Assembly (NCBI GenBank): GCA_900074885.1
Contig: FJUW01000011.1
Coordinates: 682,001-746,000, forward strand
Source of the DNA: Rhynchosporium graminicola
Taxonomy: Eukaryota > Ascomycota > Leotiomycetes > Helotiales > Ploettnerulaceae
Length of the DNA: 64,000 nucleotides
Direction of reading: 5' to 3'
A program made the translations under genes and the position numbers. Under the pieces are notes generated by a model. It was not told where the DNA came from and ran no database searches. It was given only the letters and a program-made list of their open reading frames with translations. This document shows positions 24,307 through 34,954 of the stretch, piece after piece. Numbering within the stretch: the stretch's first letter is position 1; each line of letters begins with the position of its first letter.

Positions 24307-24520
24307 GGTACTGTAGCTAGTACTGTAGCTAGTACTGTAGCTGCAACTGAGTCTATAGTAGGCTTAGTAGACTTAGTTGCAGTACTCTTAGTATTGATTT
24401 TCAGGGTTATTTTAGCTAGTTGTACTAGCGCAGAAGGTAGTCGAGTACGTGGTTTAGTCGATTTACGTCCTTTTGGAGCTTTTATACTAATCTTGGAAGC
24501 AGATTTAGGAGGTATAGCCG

Positions 24521-24716
24521 CAGACTGAATATATACTCTATAGATCAAGAGCTTTAAAAAGAAGTAGTTTGGAGGCAAATCGGTATAGTATTTATAGAGC
24601 TTCAGTGGTTTCTAGTTCTGATAATTACAGCATATTAATATTTGGTAGGGTTCATACTAAAAGGCGGTGTACCGGCGTTATTTACTGAAGAATCACGCTA
24701 AACCGAAGAATCACTG
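24521..24716 (-). repeat. Right terminal inverted repeat of the Tc1/mariner element
   Basis: Reverse complement of the left repeat at 13936-14134. The tip reads ACTG then TA (24717-24718). Confidence 0.85.
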
Positions 24717-27700
24717 TATCGTGATTAGTGACTATAATGATCATTCAATAAAATTTTGATTTCATCTCGGTAACCTTATTATATACGGTATAAAAATCGA
24801 GATCATCAGATGTTACTGTGGGAATCAGGAAGAATGAGCGTCAATTGCATCAGGCGCTGCCGAAGAACAAATCCTCCATATCAGAATATTCATCGTACTC
24901 GTCGATGAGTCGTGTTCACTTGCTTTGTCTCAAATAAGAGAGTAACGTGTCTTGAGGCACTATCTGTTTAATATAGGTAGCGAGGGGGCAACGGAGAATA
25001 GGAATCAGGTCGGAAGAATGTCGGCCCGTTCAAAGAAGTAAACACAAGTCCTTCACAACCACCTGTTCGTCTTTTCTCATCATCCATTTGGTTCCCATGG
25101 TGTTACTCTATCTCTACGCTCATGTAAGACCGGTGGAGCACGGATTATTTCCCAAACACAATCTCAAGACACCTTACAAAGACCGGACGAGACACAACAC
25201 ACGCGGCACAGCCAAATTCGATCTCCAGCTGACGAGTCAGCACGCTGCCGGAGTTCTGAAACGTCTGATCTGCCTGAAAGAAAACGTGGATCATGTGACT
25301 ATCAATTGAACCAAAGAGACACATTTGCAATTGCCACATCGGATACTTGAAACGAGCTAGGCATTTATGCTGGAATTGATCCCCGCTGTTGGGAAGAATT
25401 TATCTGCGATCCTGTTTGAAAGATACCACATGCTTGAAGTGCATTGGTCCACACCGAGCTTCTCAAGTGTCAGGATTCAGGACGAACGAGTATCGAGGTA
25501 AGCACTACTACTGTGATTGAAATCCTTCAGTTTTCGTCTCAACTAAACTTGGCCCTGAGCCTGGAGCCGGGTTTGAGGTGACGGGCAGACAGCTGAAGAG
25601 GCTACGATGATGCTAATGGTATTATTACATTTAATTGATTCTCTCTTTTCTTTATCTACTATAAATGAGATGTGGAGACGCGGAGACTTTTCCTTCTCCA
25701 TACTCACTCGGTGAACAGTCTTTCGTTTTCATATGCTGGGTTCCTTTCCATCTGGAAAGAAGCGTGATACCTGAGATCCTGTGGGTTGTGAAGGTAGTTA
25801 GGCGCATGGCATTTGGATTTCTTTCCCGGTTTCAATTAGAGGTTGCTTAATCTCATGCTCTGGTCGTGGATAGTCTTTCTCGATATAGTTGTTGTATTGT
25901 ATAGACCATGACGAACCCAAATTCCCTTGGATCCCTGGGGTTTCAAGCGTGGAAGCAATTATGCGCTATCATGTCACAGTTCAGACGACACGTTGACAGC
26001 GGCCCTGTGTCGTCCGAAAATTGTCAAAGAGAGAAATGGAACGGAAGTAAAAGATGTATACCGGAACGAAAGAGCAACGCATCCTAATATGCGCCTGGCA
26101 GTTCACAATTAACCTATGACTACAGGAGGACCACTGTCATTGTCCCAGAACCTATCTATATCAATCTGTTCAGTTTATGTCATTTTGGCCAGTCTGCATT
26201 GGCAATGAACGGAATGGCATTCGTCTCTAATCAATATGAAATATCAAAGATCCTCGACGTCAAAACCACAGTTCCCGATCGCCGGAATTGCAACGGCTCC
26301 AAATTCGATGATCGTCAGTATTGTTTCTATCAACATCAGTCTGCGATGATTCAATTGCATAGACCTTGATCCTCTCGCTTTTATCCGCTGGTCAGTCCGA
26401 CTTGCGTGCTTCTCATCCAAATTAGGAATACTATTTCCGAGCGAAACATTTGGCACTATGCTTTACATGTTAACTCCCACATGAACCTGAGTCAACCAAC
26501 GACCTGCTGGTCCTTTGAACGAATCAATTGACATTGTCGAATAGCATGTGGCCTTCTCTATTCAGGTGGCCACTGTTTAATCTTAAATGAGGCCGCAGAA
26601 CCGTGACCATCCGGAACCTGGAGATTCGAAACATCCCCAGGCGTCAAAGTGTTTATCAACCGACAGGAAGTTCAGCGCTCAGATCGGGGATTGCAATCCC
26701 TCGTAATTTCAGATCATAAAATCGTTGGTTAGACAGTCCCGTAAGCACGCGGCTTAAAGAGTCGAGATGATCTCTTCCAAGTTCTAGTAAAAGCAATGTC
26801 CCGTGCACTGGCACTAGCACTAGCACTGCTGTCAATGCCATCGACTTGCATCGAGCCAATGATTGGCGGCTACAGATTGTGTACTTGAAACCTCACTTTA
26901 CGGAGATACAAGGAAACGGGAGTACAATCACCGGAAAGACGTCTTCAAAAGGAAGCTCCGCTAGGACTTGAAGTCACTGGATACTTCTGAGAAGACTTGG
27001 TGTCTTGGTGGAACATGCTGAGGCTTGGGGCCTTAGAACGAGAACAAAATAGTGTTTCGGTTCTTACAGGCTCAAGTGCCGACAAGCACGCTGTCGAGTC
27101 TCAAAACACTACCGTAAATGAAGGTCCCAAGCCCTGCCAACGCAACACAAAGCACAGAGGCGTTTGTTTTGGCCCAGTCAATATTGCTGATCAGGCATCT
27201 TGGAGCTCATTCGGGAACCGGGACAGCGCTTGGTATCTTGGTATAAACCTTCGCCGGATTGAGGGCGCTCTTAAATTAATATCCCGAACGGACCACCATT
27301 GTTTAGGGATGAGTAGCTACTATCCAGTAAATTACAGCGCCAGCGCCAGCGCCGGGTTGCTTCTATTGGTTATTTATTGCATCACCACAAGATGTGCGGC
27401 GGCAGCCACTTCGGAGATCATTTATGCATGGGCGATCTCCCTAAACCGTGTTCATCGGGTCTCGAGCTTCTCCTTGCTGGTTACTCTACCTATATACTCG
27501 ATTATCGTGGTTGGGTTGTGACAGGCCAGCAACTACTATGCCAGTTGAACTATGGTATAGAGCGTCCTGTACATACGCATACAGCCATGTGAGAACGCCT
27601 ACGGTAGAATACCCTAAAGCGATGCACCCAGATCCCTACTCGTAATCCCCCTCCTATCTTCGCTGTCGCAGCTGTGTCGTGGCAGAAGGCCGGCACTGGC

Positions 27701-28238
27701 TGATATGGGGTTTGGTGTTTGGCAGGCATTCCTGTAACGGCCGTGGCTTCTTGGCTGGCCTGTAATAGAGATCTTATGGTTTCGGATAGATCTTGGCTCC
27801 AGCGCAGCTGCATAGAACTAGGTATTGAGTAGCACCGCCGCACAGGGGCCGCATTGGTCTCAGGGGTTAGCCGAGCAGCTTCGGGACTTGACAGGACCTT
27901 ACCCTAGGTATCTCCCCCCATCACTCACAGACGTTCAAAGGGGCAGGCAATGTGCAAGGTAATTCTATTCAGGATCAATCAATCTCCAGATGGTCAGTGC
28001 AGGTTCTCGTCTTTTCCATTCCTGATATACTTATCTTCTCACTCCTCCTCTTCCTTATATACTTTCCTGCTTCTACTTCTTTGTTCGCTTCTGGTGTGTT
28101 TCCCTCGTCTGTTTATCTTTCGCTTCGCCTCCCCCTCCGCTTTGCTACATACGCTGGTTCGATCTTTTCGTGTGGCTCTGCCTTTTTAAATAACTCTCTA
28201 TTTGTTCATCCATCCATTCATTCATTTATTCATTCAAT
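24717..28238. other. 3.5-kb spacer after the first transposon; promoter of the protease gene at its right end
   Basis: Base composition returns abruptly to normal after 24716. Short open frames on both strands show no domain. The last 250 bases (about 28000-28200) are strongly pyrimidine-rich on the plus strand, typical of fungal core promoters, with a TATA-like site at 28183-28193. Confidence 0.45.
28183..28193 (+). promoter_or_regulatory. TATA-like box of the S8 protease gene
   Basis: TTTTTAAATAA lies about 50 bases before the ATG at 28239, within a CT-rich promoter tract. Confidence 0.4.
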
Positions 28239-29739
28239 ATGTTCTCCGTCCGGACCACCGTTTCGGTGGCACTTGCACTCTTACTTACCCTCATCACACT
28301 CGTTCAATCTACACCAGTAGCCAAAAGAGGATCATTACTAGAAGGCCTTGGCCTCAGCCTAGGAGTACCACTACAGGGCCTAGGAGTACCGATCACTAAC
28401 GCTGATGCATCGGGGATCATCCCCAACAAATACATCGTAGTTTACAACAACACCGCTTCCGACGATCAGGTTGAAAAATGCAGGGCAATGATCACTACCG
28501 CCATGAAGAAGCGTAGTATTCACGCCCGGGGATTAGATGGACGAACATTATCCAACATCATTACACCCTTTGCTATGGAGGGATGGAGAGGATCAATCCT
28601 GGAGGCCGAGGATGCTATGATGATTGACATTAACAATATGGAGCATGTTAGTTGGGCTCCCAATGGTCGGGCTACATGGACAAGACTAACACACTAAAAA
28701 TTAGGTTTCGTACATTGAAGCAGATACCGAAATCAAGATCAACGCATTGGTATCGCAACCAGCTGCTCCACCAGGACTGAGACGCATATCGCATGCTGCA
28801 ACTGGGGAAAACGGATATGTTTTCGACAACACAGCAGGGAAGGGAATCGTAGTATACATTGTCGATACAGGGATCCTCACCACACACAAAGAATTCGGAG
28901 GGCGTGCTTCATGGGGAGGAAACTTCGTCAACGACAACAACACAGATGAGAACGGCCACGGAAGTCATGTTGCAGGTACAGTTGCTGCAGCCACCTGGGG
29001 CGTAGCCAAGCAGGCCGAGTTAGTGGCAGTTAAGACTCTCGATGCAAAAGGAGCGGGGACAAACTCCGGTGTCATCTCGGGATTGAATTTTGGTATATTT
29101 CCCTATTCGAAATCATCGCTTGAATACCAACTAACATGATCTGAGTTGCCACAAATGCCACAGCACGTAAGCTTGCTGGCAAAGCTGTCATGAACATGTC
29201 AATTGGCGGTTCGAAATCTGCTGCTCTCAACGCTGCCGTCGAAGCTCTCACCCGAGCGGGTGTAACAGTTGTAGTCGCAGCCGGAAACGAGAATCAAAAT
29301 GCCGAAAATGTATCACCTGCTTCGTCGTCAAGTGCCATCACAGTCGGTGCCGTTGACGCCAACGACGCTAAAGCCAGCTTTTCCAATTTTGGATTCGATG
29401 TGGACATGTTTGCTCCTGGCGTCAAAGTGCAAAGCGTGGGTATTTCAAGTAATACTGCAAGTGCTGTGCTCAGCGGCACGAGTATGGGTATGTTTTCTCT
29501 CCTTCCGCCCAGTTTCTATCCTCCTTAAAGCTTTCTTTGAAATCTTGACTGACACGATGGTCACAGCCTGTCCCCACGTAGCAGGCCTAGCAGCATACCT
29601 CATGTCCCTCGAGAAAATCACCGAACCAGCCGCCGTGATTGCACGCATGAAAGCCCTGGCAAGAACTACAGGCGCGGCAGTTAGCGGTGCTGACGCCCAA
29701 ACCACAAAACTCATCGCAAATAACGGCAATGGATTTTAA
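28239..29739 (+). CDS. Secreted subtilisin-like alkaline serine protease (peptidase S8) with I9 propeptide
   Basis: Extracellular endopeptidase. Exons 28239-28646, 28705-29092, 29146-29487 and 29567-29739 give 436 residues; the introns are 58, 53 and 79 nt. The N-terminal 20-odd residues are a signal peptide ([14 protein letters not shown]). An I9 inhibitor propeptide follows ([12 protein letters not shown], then HVSYIEAD formed across the first splice). The catalytic triad is complete: Asp190 in YIVDTGI, His221 in NGHGSHVAG, and Ser378 in SGTSMACPHVAG, the last formed across the third intron. The oxyanion region AAGNENQNA is present. Layout and length match fungal proteinase K/alkaline protease enzymes. 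Acceptors other than those chosen would break the conserved blocks. No defect seen. It is likely used for protein nutrition or host and substrate degradation; the role is inferred from the family. Confidence 0.93.
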
Positions 29740-31368
29740 ATCAAAAAGGAAGATAAGACATCCTCTGGAATATTTCTCTTCTTTGTGTTTATACATGGGA
29801 GATGGACGTTGCATGGCAGGGCCGCGGGACTCGACTTCGTGGTTTGGAGATGAGATATGATGATATGAGCGGCATTTTGTATTCTGTTGTATATGCATGC
29901 AATATACCCATTTAGGAAGATTGAACTTCAAGCTCGTTCCCATAGTTTTGGCTCTCATTAATTTACTGAAGTTTATCTCAAAAGAACTGAAGATTTAGCA
30001 AGTGCTGGACTTCTTCGGTCCCTAGCTTCAAATCAGGAGTTTACCAATTTCTTGGCTCATCAAGAACTTGTCAACTGATACAGTATTCTTTGTGAAAATT
30101 TGATCAAGTACTACAGCTATAGTCTGATGAAGTACATTGAACCCGTCTAAGATGAGTACCTCGCCTTCCCGTTCGTCTAAAAATCTCTTGGTGCATTAGT
30201 TGTACCCCGTTTAGATGAACTGCTGGTAGAGGATTCATCGAGCAGCCAAGACGGACACTCAGAAAATAGTCGTGATGCGTTCATGCCAAGTGGTGCGATT
30301 GTAGCTAGTGCTCGTGAACAGGAAGAGAAGACGGGATGAGTTATGAGGGAAGGTAGCTTGAGGATGCCAAGCCGCGGCTGAAGGTAGGTAAAAGCTTTAT
30401 TTGCGACACAGTTTAAATGGTGATTCTGATAAGCTTCCGCATTGGAAGCCTGATCTCTGCAGCAACGTGGACGTGTTTGACGATTCCATCGCCCTGAGCA
30501 ATATTGTTCCATTCTTTAATGGCTTCAATACCTGGGAGTCTTGTGTACCATCCTGTAATTTCTTTGTGGTGATGCCGGATCTGCACGCTTTGTTTCCTCT
30601 GAAGATTTAACAGTTGGTTTGTTGGGAGATTGGTTGATCCGAGAATAGCTCCGTGTGAAAGAATTAGTGGAATGTGCCCATTGTCCATCACGTCTGCCTT
30701 TGATAAATCTGGAATTTCTTGTGATGAAGAGCTCGCACCTCGCTTAATCTCACAGATCTGGTTGAATTGTTTACCTCCTCTTTACGCCTGAATTCTAGAG
30801 CTGATGTAGCTTCATGCTTCAAACGCTGTTAGAGAGAATTAATAATCCATCTTATTCCTTCTTGCCTCTTGAGGTAAGAAGGATAGTGGAGGCGGAAATC
30901 AATTGGTCAAAAGATTCATGGTGGGCTCACGTAGTGGAGGCCCAGAATTGCCATACTAGATCGACGTATCTGGTTTACTGAAGGGCAAATGTTTCCATCT
31001 ATTGGGGCGGTAGAAGGCTAACTGCGGAGGGGGCTGACTCTATCGTTAATAACGCCTTTCGACGCGCAGGTGCGTGAATGGCAATTGTGGTTTGTTTATT
31101 TGTCTCCACAAAAATATCACGCTATTCGAGCCAATCACATCAGACGTGAACTTGGACTCACCACAGCTTTTGTTGCCCAACAATAATTTGTATTGAATCC
31201 AATCAATAAGCAATTCACTTTCACGTCATCGGAACCTTTTTGATGACAATAAACCCTTTCAGCATTCAGACCATACCTCCGCGCGTCCTCGTTCACGTCA
31301 CCTCGAAACAAAAAACCCACCTAGATCAGCACAATCAGATAAACCATAACTACAAGCGCGTCTTCGAA
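29740..31368. other. Intergenic spacer
   Basis: Minus-strand frames at 30512-30177 and 30691-30413 and a plus-strand frame at 30401-30610 overlap one another and show no domain. One (GIEAIKEWNNIAQGDGIVKHVHVAAEIRL, around 30450-30530 minus) has protein-like composition and could be a gene remnant, but I cannot assign it. The final 300 bases carry the promoter of the next gene. Confidence 0.4.
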
Positions 31369-33489
31369 ATGAGATTCTCTAAAGCCTTTTTGGCCCTTGG
31401 CCTGGTCTCTCTTGCCCACACAAGCAGACTCTACGTTTCCTCCTACTCAGGCAATATCACAACTGTCGAGCTCACCGAGAAGACAGATGGCGTTGAGCTC
31501 AAAGCTACCTTCCAGTCTCAAGGCTGCGCCCCATCTCCCTCCTGGCTCGAGTACTACGGCAAGACATCAACACTGTTCTGCACCGACGAAGGATTCCCCA
31601 CCCCTGAGGCGAACTTCACTTCCTTCAAGGTAGATTCAGATGGTAGCTTGACGTTCCTTGATCGAGTAACGACTCTGAATGGAGGTGTCAATACTGTTAC
31701 ATACATGGTGGGAAAGGACAAGTTGATGGCTGTCGCGCATTAGTAGGTTATCTGCTGTCTTGGAATGAAGCAAATGGCTCACCGTAGATCTACAGTGGTG
31801 GTTCTGGAATCTCTATCGTCAATACTACAGATCCCTCAGATCTTAATGTTTTGAAGACCTACGTCTTTACCTTTGATACGCAAGCACCTGCTGGCCCAGA
31901 TGCTGCGAAGCCCGCTGTCCCTTTCATCCGTACGTACTGCGAACTCTCCTCGAATCATCTCTTCTGCCTGAAAAACAATGTAAGACGTGTTTCAAGCCCA
32001 CAAACTGACTTCAGAATAGATCAAGTCGTCATCGATCCCACTGGAAGATTCCTCCTTGCTCCAGACCTCAGCGCTGACCAGACACATATCTTCGCTTTTA
32101 CTGAGGATGGGATGCTGGCCAATCCTGTGGGCCAGAAGCCACTTTGGGTAGTTGAAGGTAGTGGACCAAGACACCTGGTCTTCTATCAGCCGGATGGCAA
32201 GAAGGGAAAGACCTACTTGTACCTCGTGATAGAAACGAAGAACATGCTCCATGGTTACGAAGTTATGTACACTGCCACGGGAACTATGGAGTTCAAGAAT
32301 GTGTACATGGATACGATCTTCGGAGGTGCTGAATTGCCTGCTGGCTCTGCAGCTGCCGAGATCAAGTTGACTGTAAGCACCCAGAGTGTTGCGATATTCT
32401 CTGGACACATACTGACATGATTTTCAGCCGGATAACAAATACCTCATAATCTCCTCCCGATCAGACAAGCTCAGCCTGGCTGTTTCTCTAAATGCGACTT
32501 CTATTGCCGATACATTGGCCACATTCTCCCTCGATCCACAAAGCGGTGTCCCTATGTTGCTGAAGCTATCATCGGCTGGCGGTCTTGGGCCAAGATCCTT
32601 CGCTATCAACAATGCAGGTGATCGTGTTGCCGTGGCTCTGAATGGTCAAAATAGAATCGTTATTTTAAAGCGCGATGTCCAGACTGGAATTATTGATGAA
32701 CAACTTGGAAGCTTGGATCTGGATATTGGAGCAGCATCTGGACTCGTTAGTAGTGTCGTTTGGGCAGAACAGGACATTGAAAACGCAGCGAATGTCAGTG
32801 CTGTAGCTGAGATAACTCCTCAAAGCTCAACCCAAGGACCTTCCCTTCTGAGTAGCTCGTCAGATTCAACCACCACAACCAACATCACAATGCTCGTCAC
32901 AGAGACAGTCACGATATCCGGCTATTCGGCAACTGCCTCTTTGAGTCTCCCCACTTTAACGGAAGCTTTTGCTCCTACGTCAACACTTGTTCAAGGAGCC
33001 TCGAGCGTGAGCTCTCTTCTGGGGAAATCTACGAGATCTCCTTTTGCGATTGCCAGCGCAGTCTCAGGACTTCTGACCTTCCCTACCAACTCTCGTCTAA
33101 CAACCACACCCACGGGTTCCCCGGTCTCAGCACCCAATAGCGCTTCTTCACACAGCTTATTTGTCGGTCCTTTCACAGACGGCAGATTTCCATTCACAAA
33201 TCCGCTTGATTCAACAACAGTACCCCTAACATGTACAAGCGGCAGTGGGAGTACCGGCAGTATCGTGTACTCCATCAGCACTATTGAACTGAGAGCTACC
33301 CCAACGCCTGTCGGAAGAAGCGTGGTACAGAAGTGCAAGCGTTTCTACGAGGTAAAGACTGGTGATACCTGCGATGGTATTTCTGCGGGCATTCAAATCC
33401 CAAGCAAGGATTTCCTGGAGTGGAATCCGAGTGTGGGAGCAGAATGTGCCGGGTTGATTGCTGGTGTCTGGGTTTGTGTAGGTTTTTGA
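31369..33489 (+). CDS. Secreted lactonase-type seven-bladed beta-propeller fused to a C-terminal LysM domain
   Basis: Exons 31369-31742, 31796-31929, 32020-32372 and 32428-33489 give 640 residues. The start is the ATG before RFSKAFLALGLVSLAHTS, a signal peptide; the longer in-frame ATG at 31240 lies in the leader. Residues about 20-400 match the lactonase / 6-phosphogluconolactonase-like propeller family (HQVVIDPTGRFLLAPDL, GSGPRHLVFYQPDG, GGLGPRSFAINNAGDRVAVALN, ending SSVVWAEQ). The second intron (90 nt, GTACGT donor, AATAG acceptor) is in frame and stop-free; splicing it restores the conserved HQVVIDPTG junction. Residues about 405-585 form a Ser/Thr/Pro-rich linker, probably O-glycosylated. 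Residues about 590-640 form a LysM-like module (FYEVKTGDTCDGIS, FLEWNPSVG, GVWVCVGF) with paired cysteines, expected to bind chitin or peptidoglycan-type glycans. The propeller would then be tethered to a cell wall. The substrate is unknown. Confidence 0.85.
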
Positions 33490-34116
33490 GGGTTCTTGAA
33501 GGAGAGTACTGGGAACTGCACAGTGTCTCAATCAATGGTAACTTGATTTCAAAGTCATCAAATTACCACAGGACATCACCCAAACAGCAATTCCATGTCA
33601 CATAAATAAAGATGTGACTTTGATGTCGTGATAAATGCTGATGATATGTTTTGTACGAGCTTTGAAAGAAGACGAATCGGCGTAGTGGCGGTCTCTTGTC
33701 GTGCTTGTCGCAGATACTTACAGAAATAGTGAATTCCAATCAACATTACGAGAGGCGAGATAATTATCAAGCGTCCGTGATCAAATCTTTCAAGTCCAAC
33801 TAAGCGAAATGTTCTTGTTGAACAGAGGTGGCCGCATATATCTTCGAGGCAGGACAAGTCAATGGAAATAAGCTGTCGCTTAATGGCCAAGCTAGTCTAG
33901 CTTCAGCGACCAGGTAACGCCTTCTTTTTTTGGTGACCTCGTCCTTCCCAATCAGCAGTCCCTTCTTTTCCCTCCTAGGAAACATCCCAGACTCCATTAC
34001 AAACCTTGAAGATCGCGCCCATCACCACCTCACTTTACACTCCCACCACAGGCGAACTCTTTCAGCCTCCTCATCCTCTCCATCACCTTCACGTTCCCCG
34101 CCCAGCGAAAGTCAAC
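33490..34116. other. Intergenic spacer and promoter of the MYND gene
   Basis: No convincing frame. A pyrimidine-rich tract at about 33925-34000 and CA-rich leader before the ATG at 34117 look like a promoter. Confidence 0.45.
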
Positions 34117-34735
34117 ATGGACTTGAAAGAACTCATCAACCAGTTTAACAAGCTTCCTCGGTTTCAACCCGACCCAATAAATCCCAAAAATATCGTGAAC
34201 GACGAGCACTGGTATTTCAAAATCCATCCAGCCCACGACAAGCCAGGTGACACGCTTCACACGGTTTCTACCGGTGGCTCCTGGCATGAAGAAGGTCCAG
34301 TTGACGTCCCTTCCTCTCCGTTACCGCATTACCGGGCGCGCAAGGTGCTTGCCCTACTTCTGAAATCCTTCATCGGGAATCTTGGTCCTGCTGGTACTGC
34401 CGGCGGTCTTCGCCCTTTCGCTCCTTGCAGTTGGGACACAGATTACCAATACCTGGCCACAGAAGAGGAGATGAAGATCGTCGGGGTTCGCCAAGATGTG
34501 GTGTTTGTTTGCTCGGTTCCTGCAAGTATGATTGAGATTGAGCAAAAGATGTGGAAGTTTGGTCAGGAAGTTAAAGATATTGCAACCGCGGGGCGCTCAA
34601 GCTGATGCCACAACTGCCTCAACCTTATAACCGATATCCTGATACTGCGCCTCTGCACTTCGTGCGAATTAGTGTCATACTGCAGCAAGGACTGCCAGAA
34701 GGCTAATTGGTAAGACTAGCGTGTTAACTGATTAG

Positions 34736-34771
34736 ATTAGATTAGAATAATAACTATTATTCTAATCTAAT
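34736..34771. repeat. Perfect subterminal hairpin of the hAT element
   Basis: Arms of 17 nt (34736-34752 and 34755-34771) are exact reverse complements around a 2-base centre. A comparable hairpin (13-nt arms, 3-base loop) lies near the right end at about 47757-47785. Such motifs are candidate transposase-binding sites. Confidence 0.7.
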
Positions 34772-34954
34772 TAAATAAATTTTACTATTAATTAACTCTA
34801 ATCTAGATTAATTAATTAGATTAGATTAATATTCTGATTAAAACTAAGACCTTCGGAAGAACTTAGATCCGCTAAGGAATATAAATAACTATAATAGCTA
34901 TATAATATTAACCTTAGAAGATATCTCTATATTAAACTAGTAAATAATAACTAT

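Larger units (their letters stand above)
15184..24578 (-). pseudogene. Second, unassigned ORF of the Tc1/mariner element, split by the Gypsy insertion
   Basis: On the minus strand one reading frame runs from about 24578 to 24312, is interrupted by the Gypsy element, and resumes in the same frame from 16755 to about 15184 when the insertion and one GGTAC copy are removed: roughly 610 codons. About two dozen in-frame stops were counted, all TAA or TAG and none TGA, as expected if Gln codons were hit by C-to-T mutation. The N-terminal part is basic, Ser/Thr/Lys-rich, followed by an Ala/Thr/Val repeat (target of the insertion) and a Pro run. A middle part has folded-looking segments (LEIRYYLDSKRISSTISSIS, SADFDYIIKRVSNQ, LVKPLIITILKRIYRDLREE). 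The C-terminal part is Pro/Tyr-rich and ends in poly-Glu encoded by the CCT microsatellite. No family recognised. It is tail-to-tail with the transposase, about 30 bp apart. Confidence 0.6.
13936..24716 (+). mobile_element. Tc1/mariner-class DNA transposon with a Gypsy element inserted in it
   Basis: The two ends are inverted repeats of about 200 bp, each starting CAGT, and the element is bounded by TA on both sides (13934-13935 and 24717-24718), the target duplication of Tc1/mariner elements. After removing the inserted Gypsy (16756-24306) and one 5-bp duplication the element is about 3.2 kb. It carries a DD34E transposase on the plus strand (about 14130-15152) and a long convergent frame on the minus strand that starts near the right end and finishes near 15184. 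Both are full of TAA/TAG codons of the kind made by C-to-T change at Gln codons, so the copy is dead. Confidence 0.85.

Noticed and set aside
27952..28320. 122-codon plus-strand frame and overlapping frames before the protease
   Set aside because: Encoded by the CT-rich promoter tract (Leu/Ser/Phe runs) and overlaps the start of the S8 protease in another frame.
30177..30691. Overlapping minus-strand frames of about 90-110 codons
   Set aside because: One piece looks protein-like, but no family, splice model or neighbour supports a gene.
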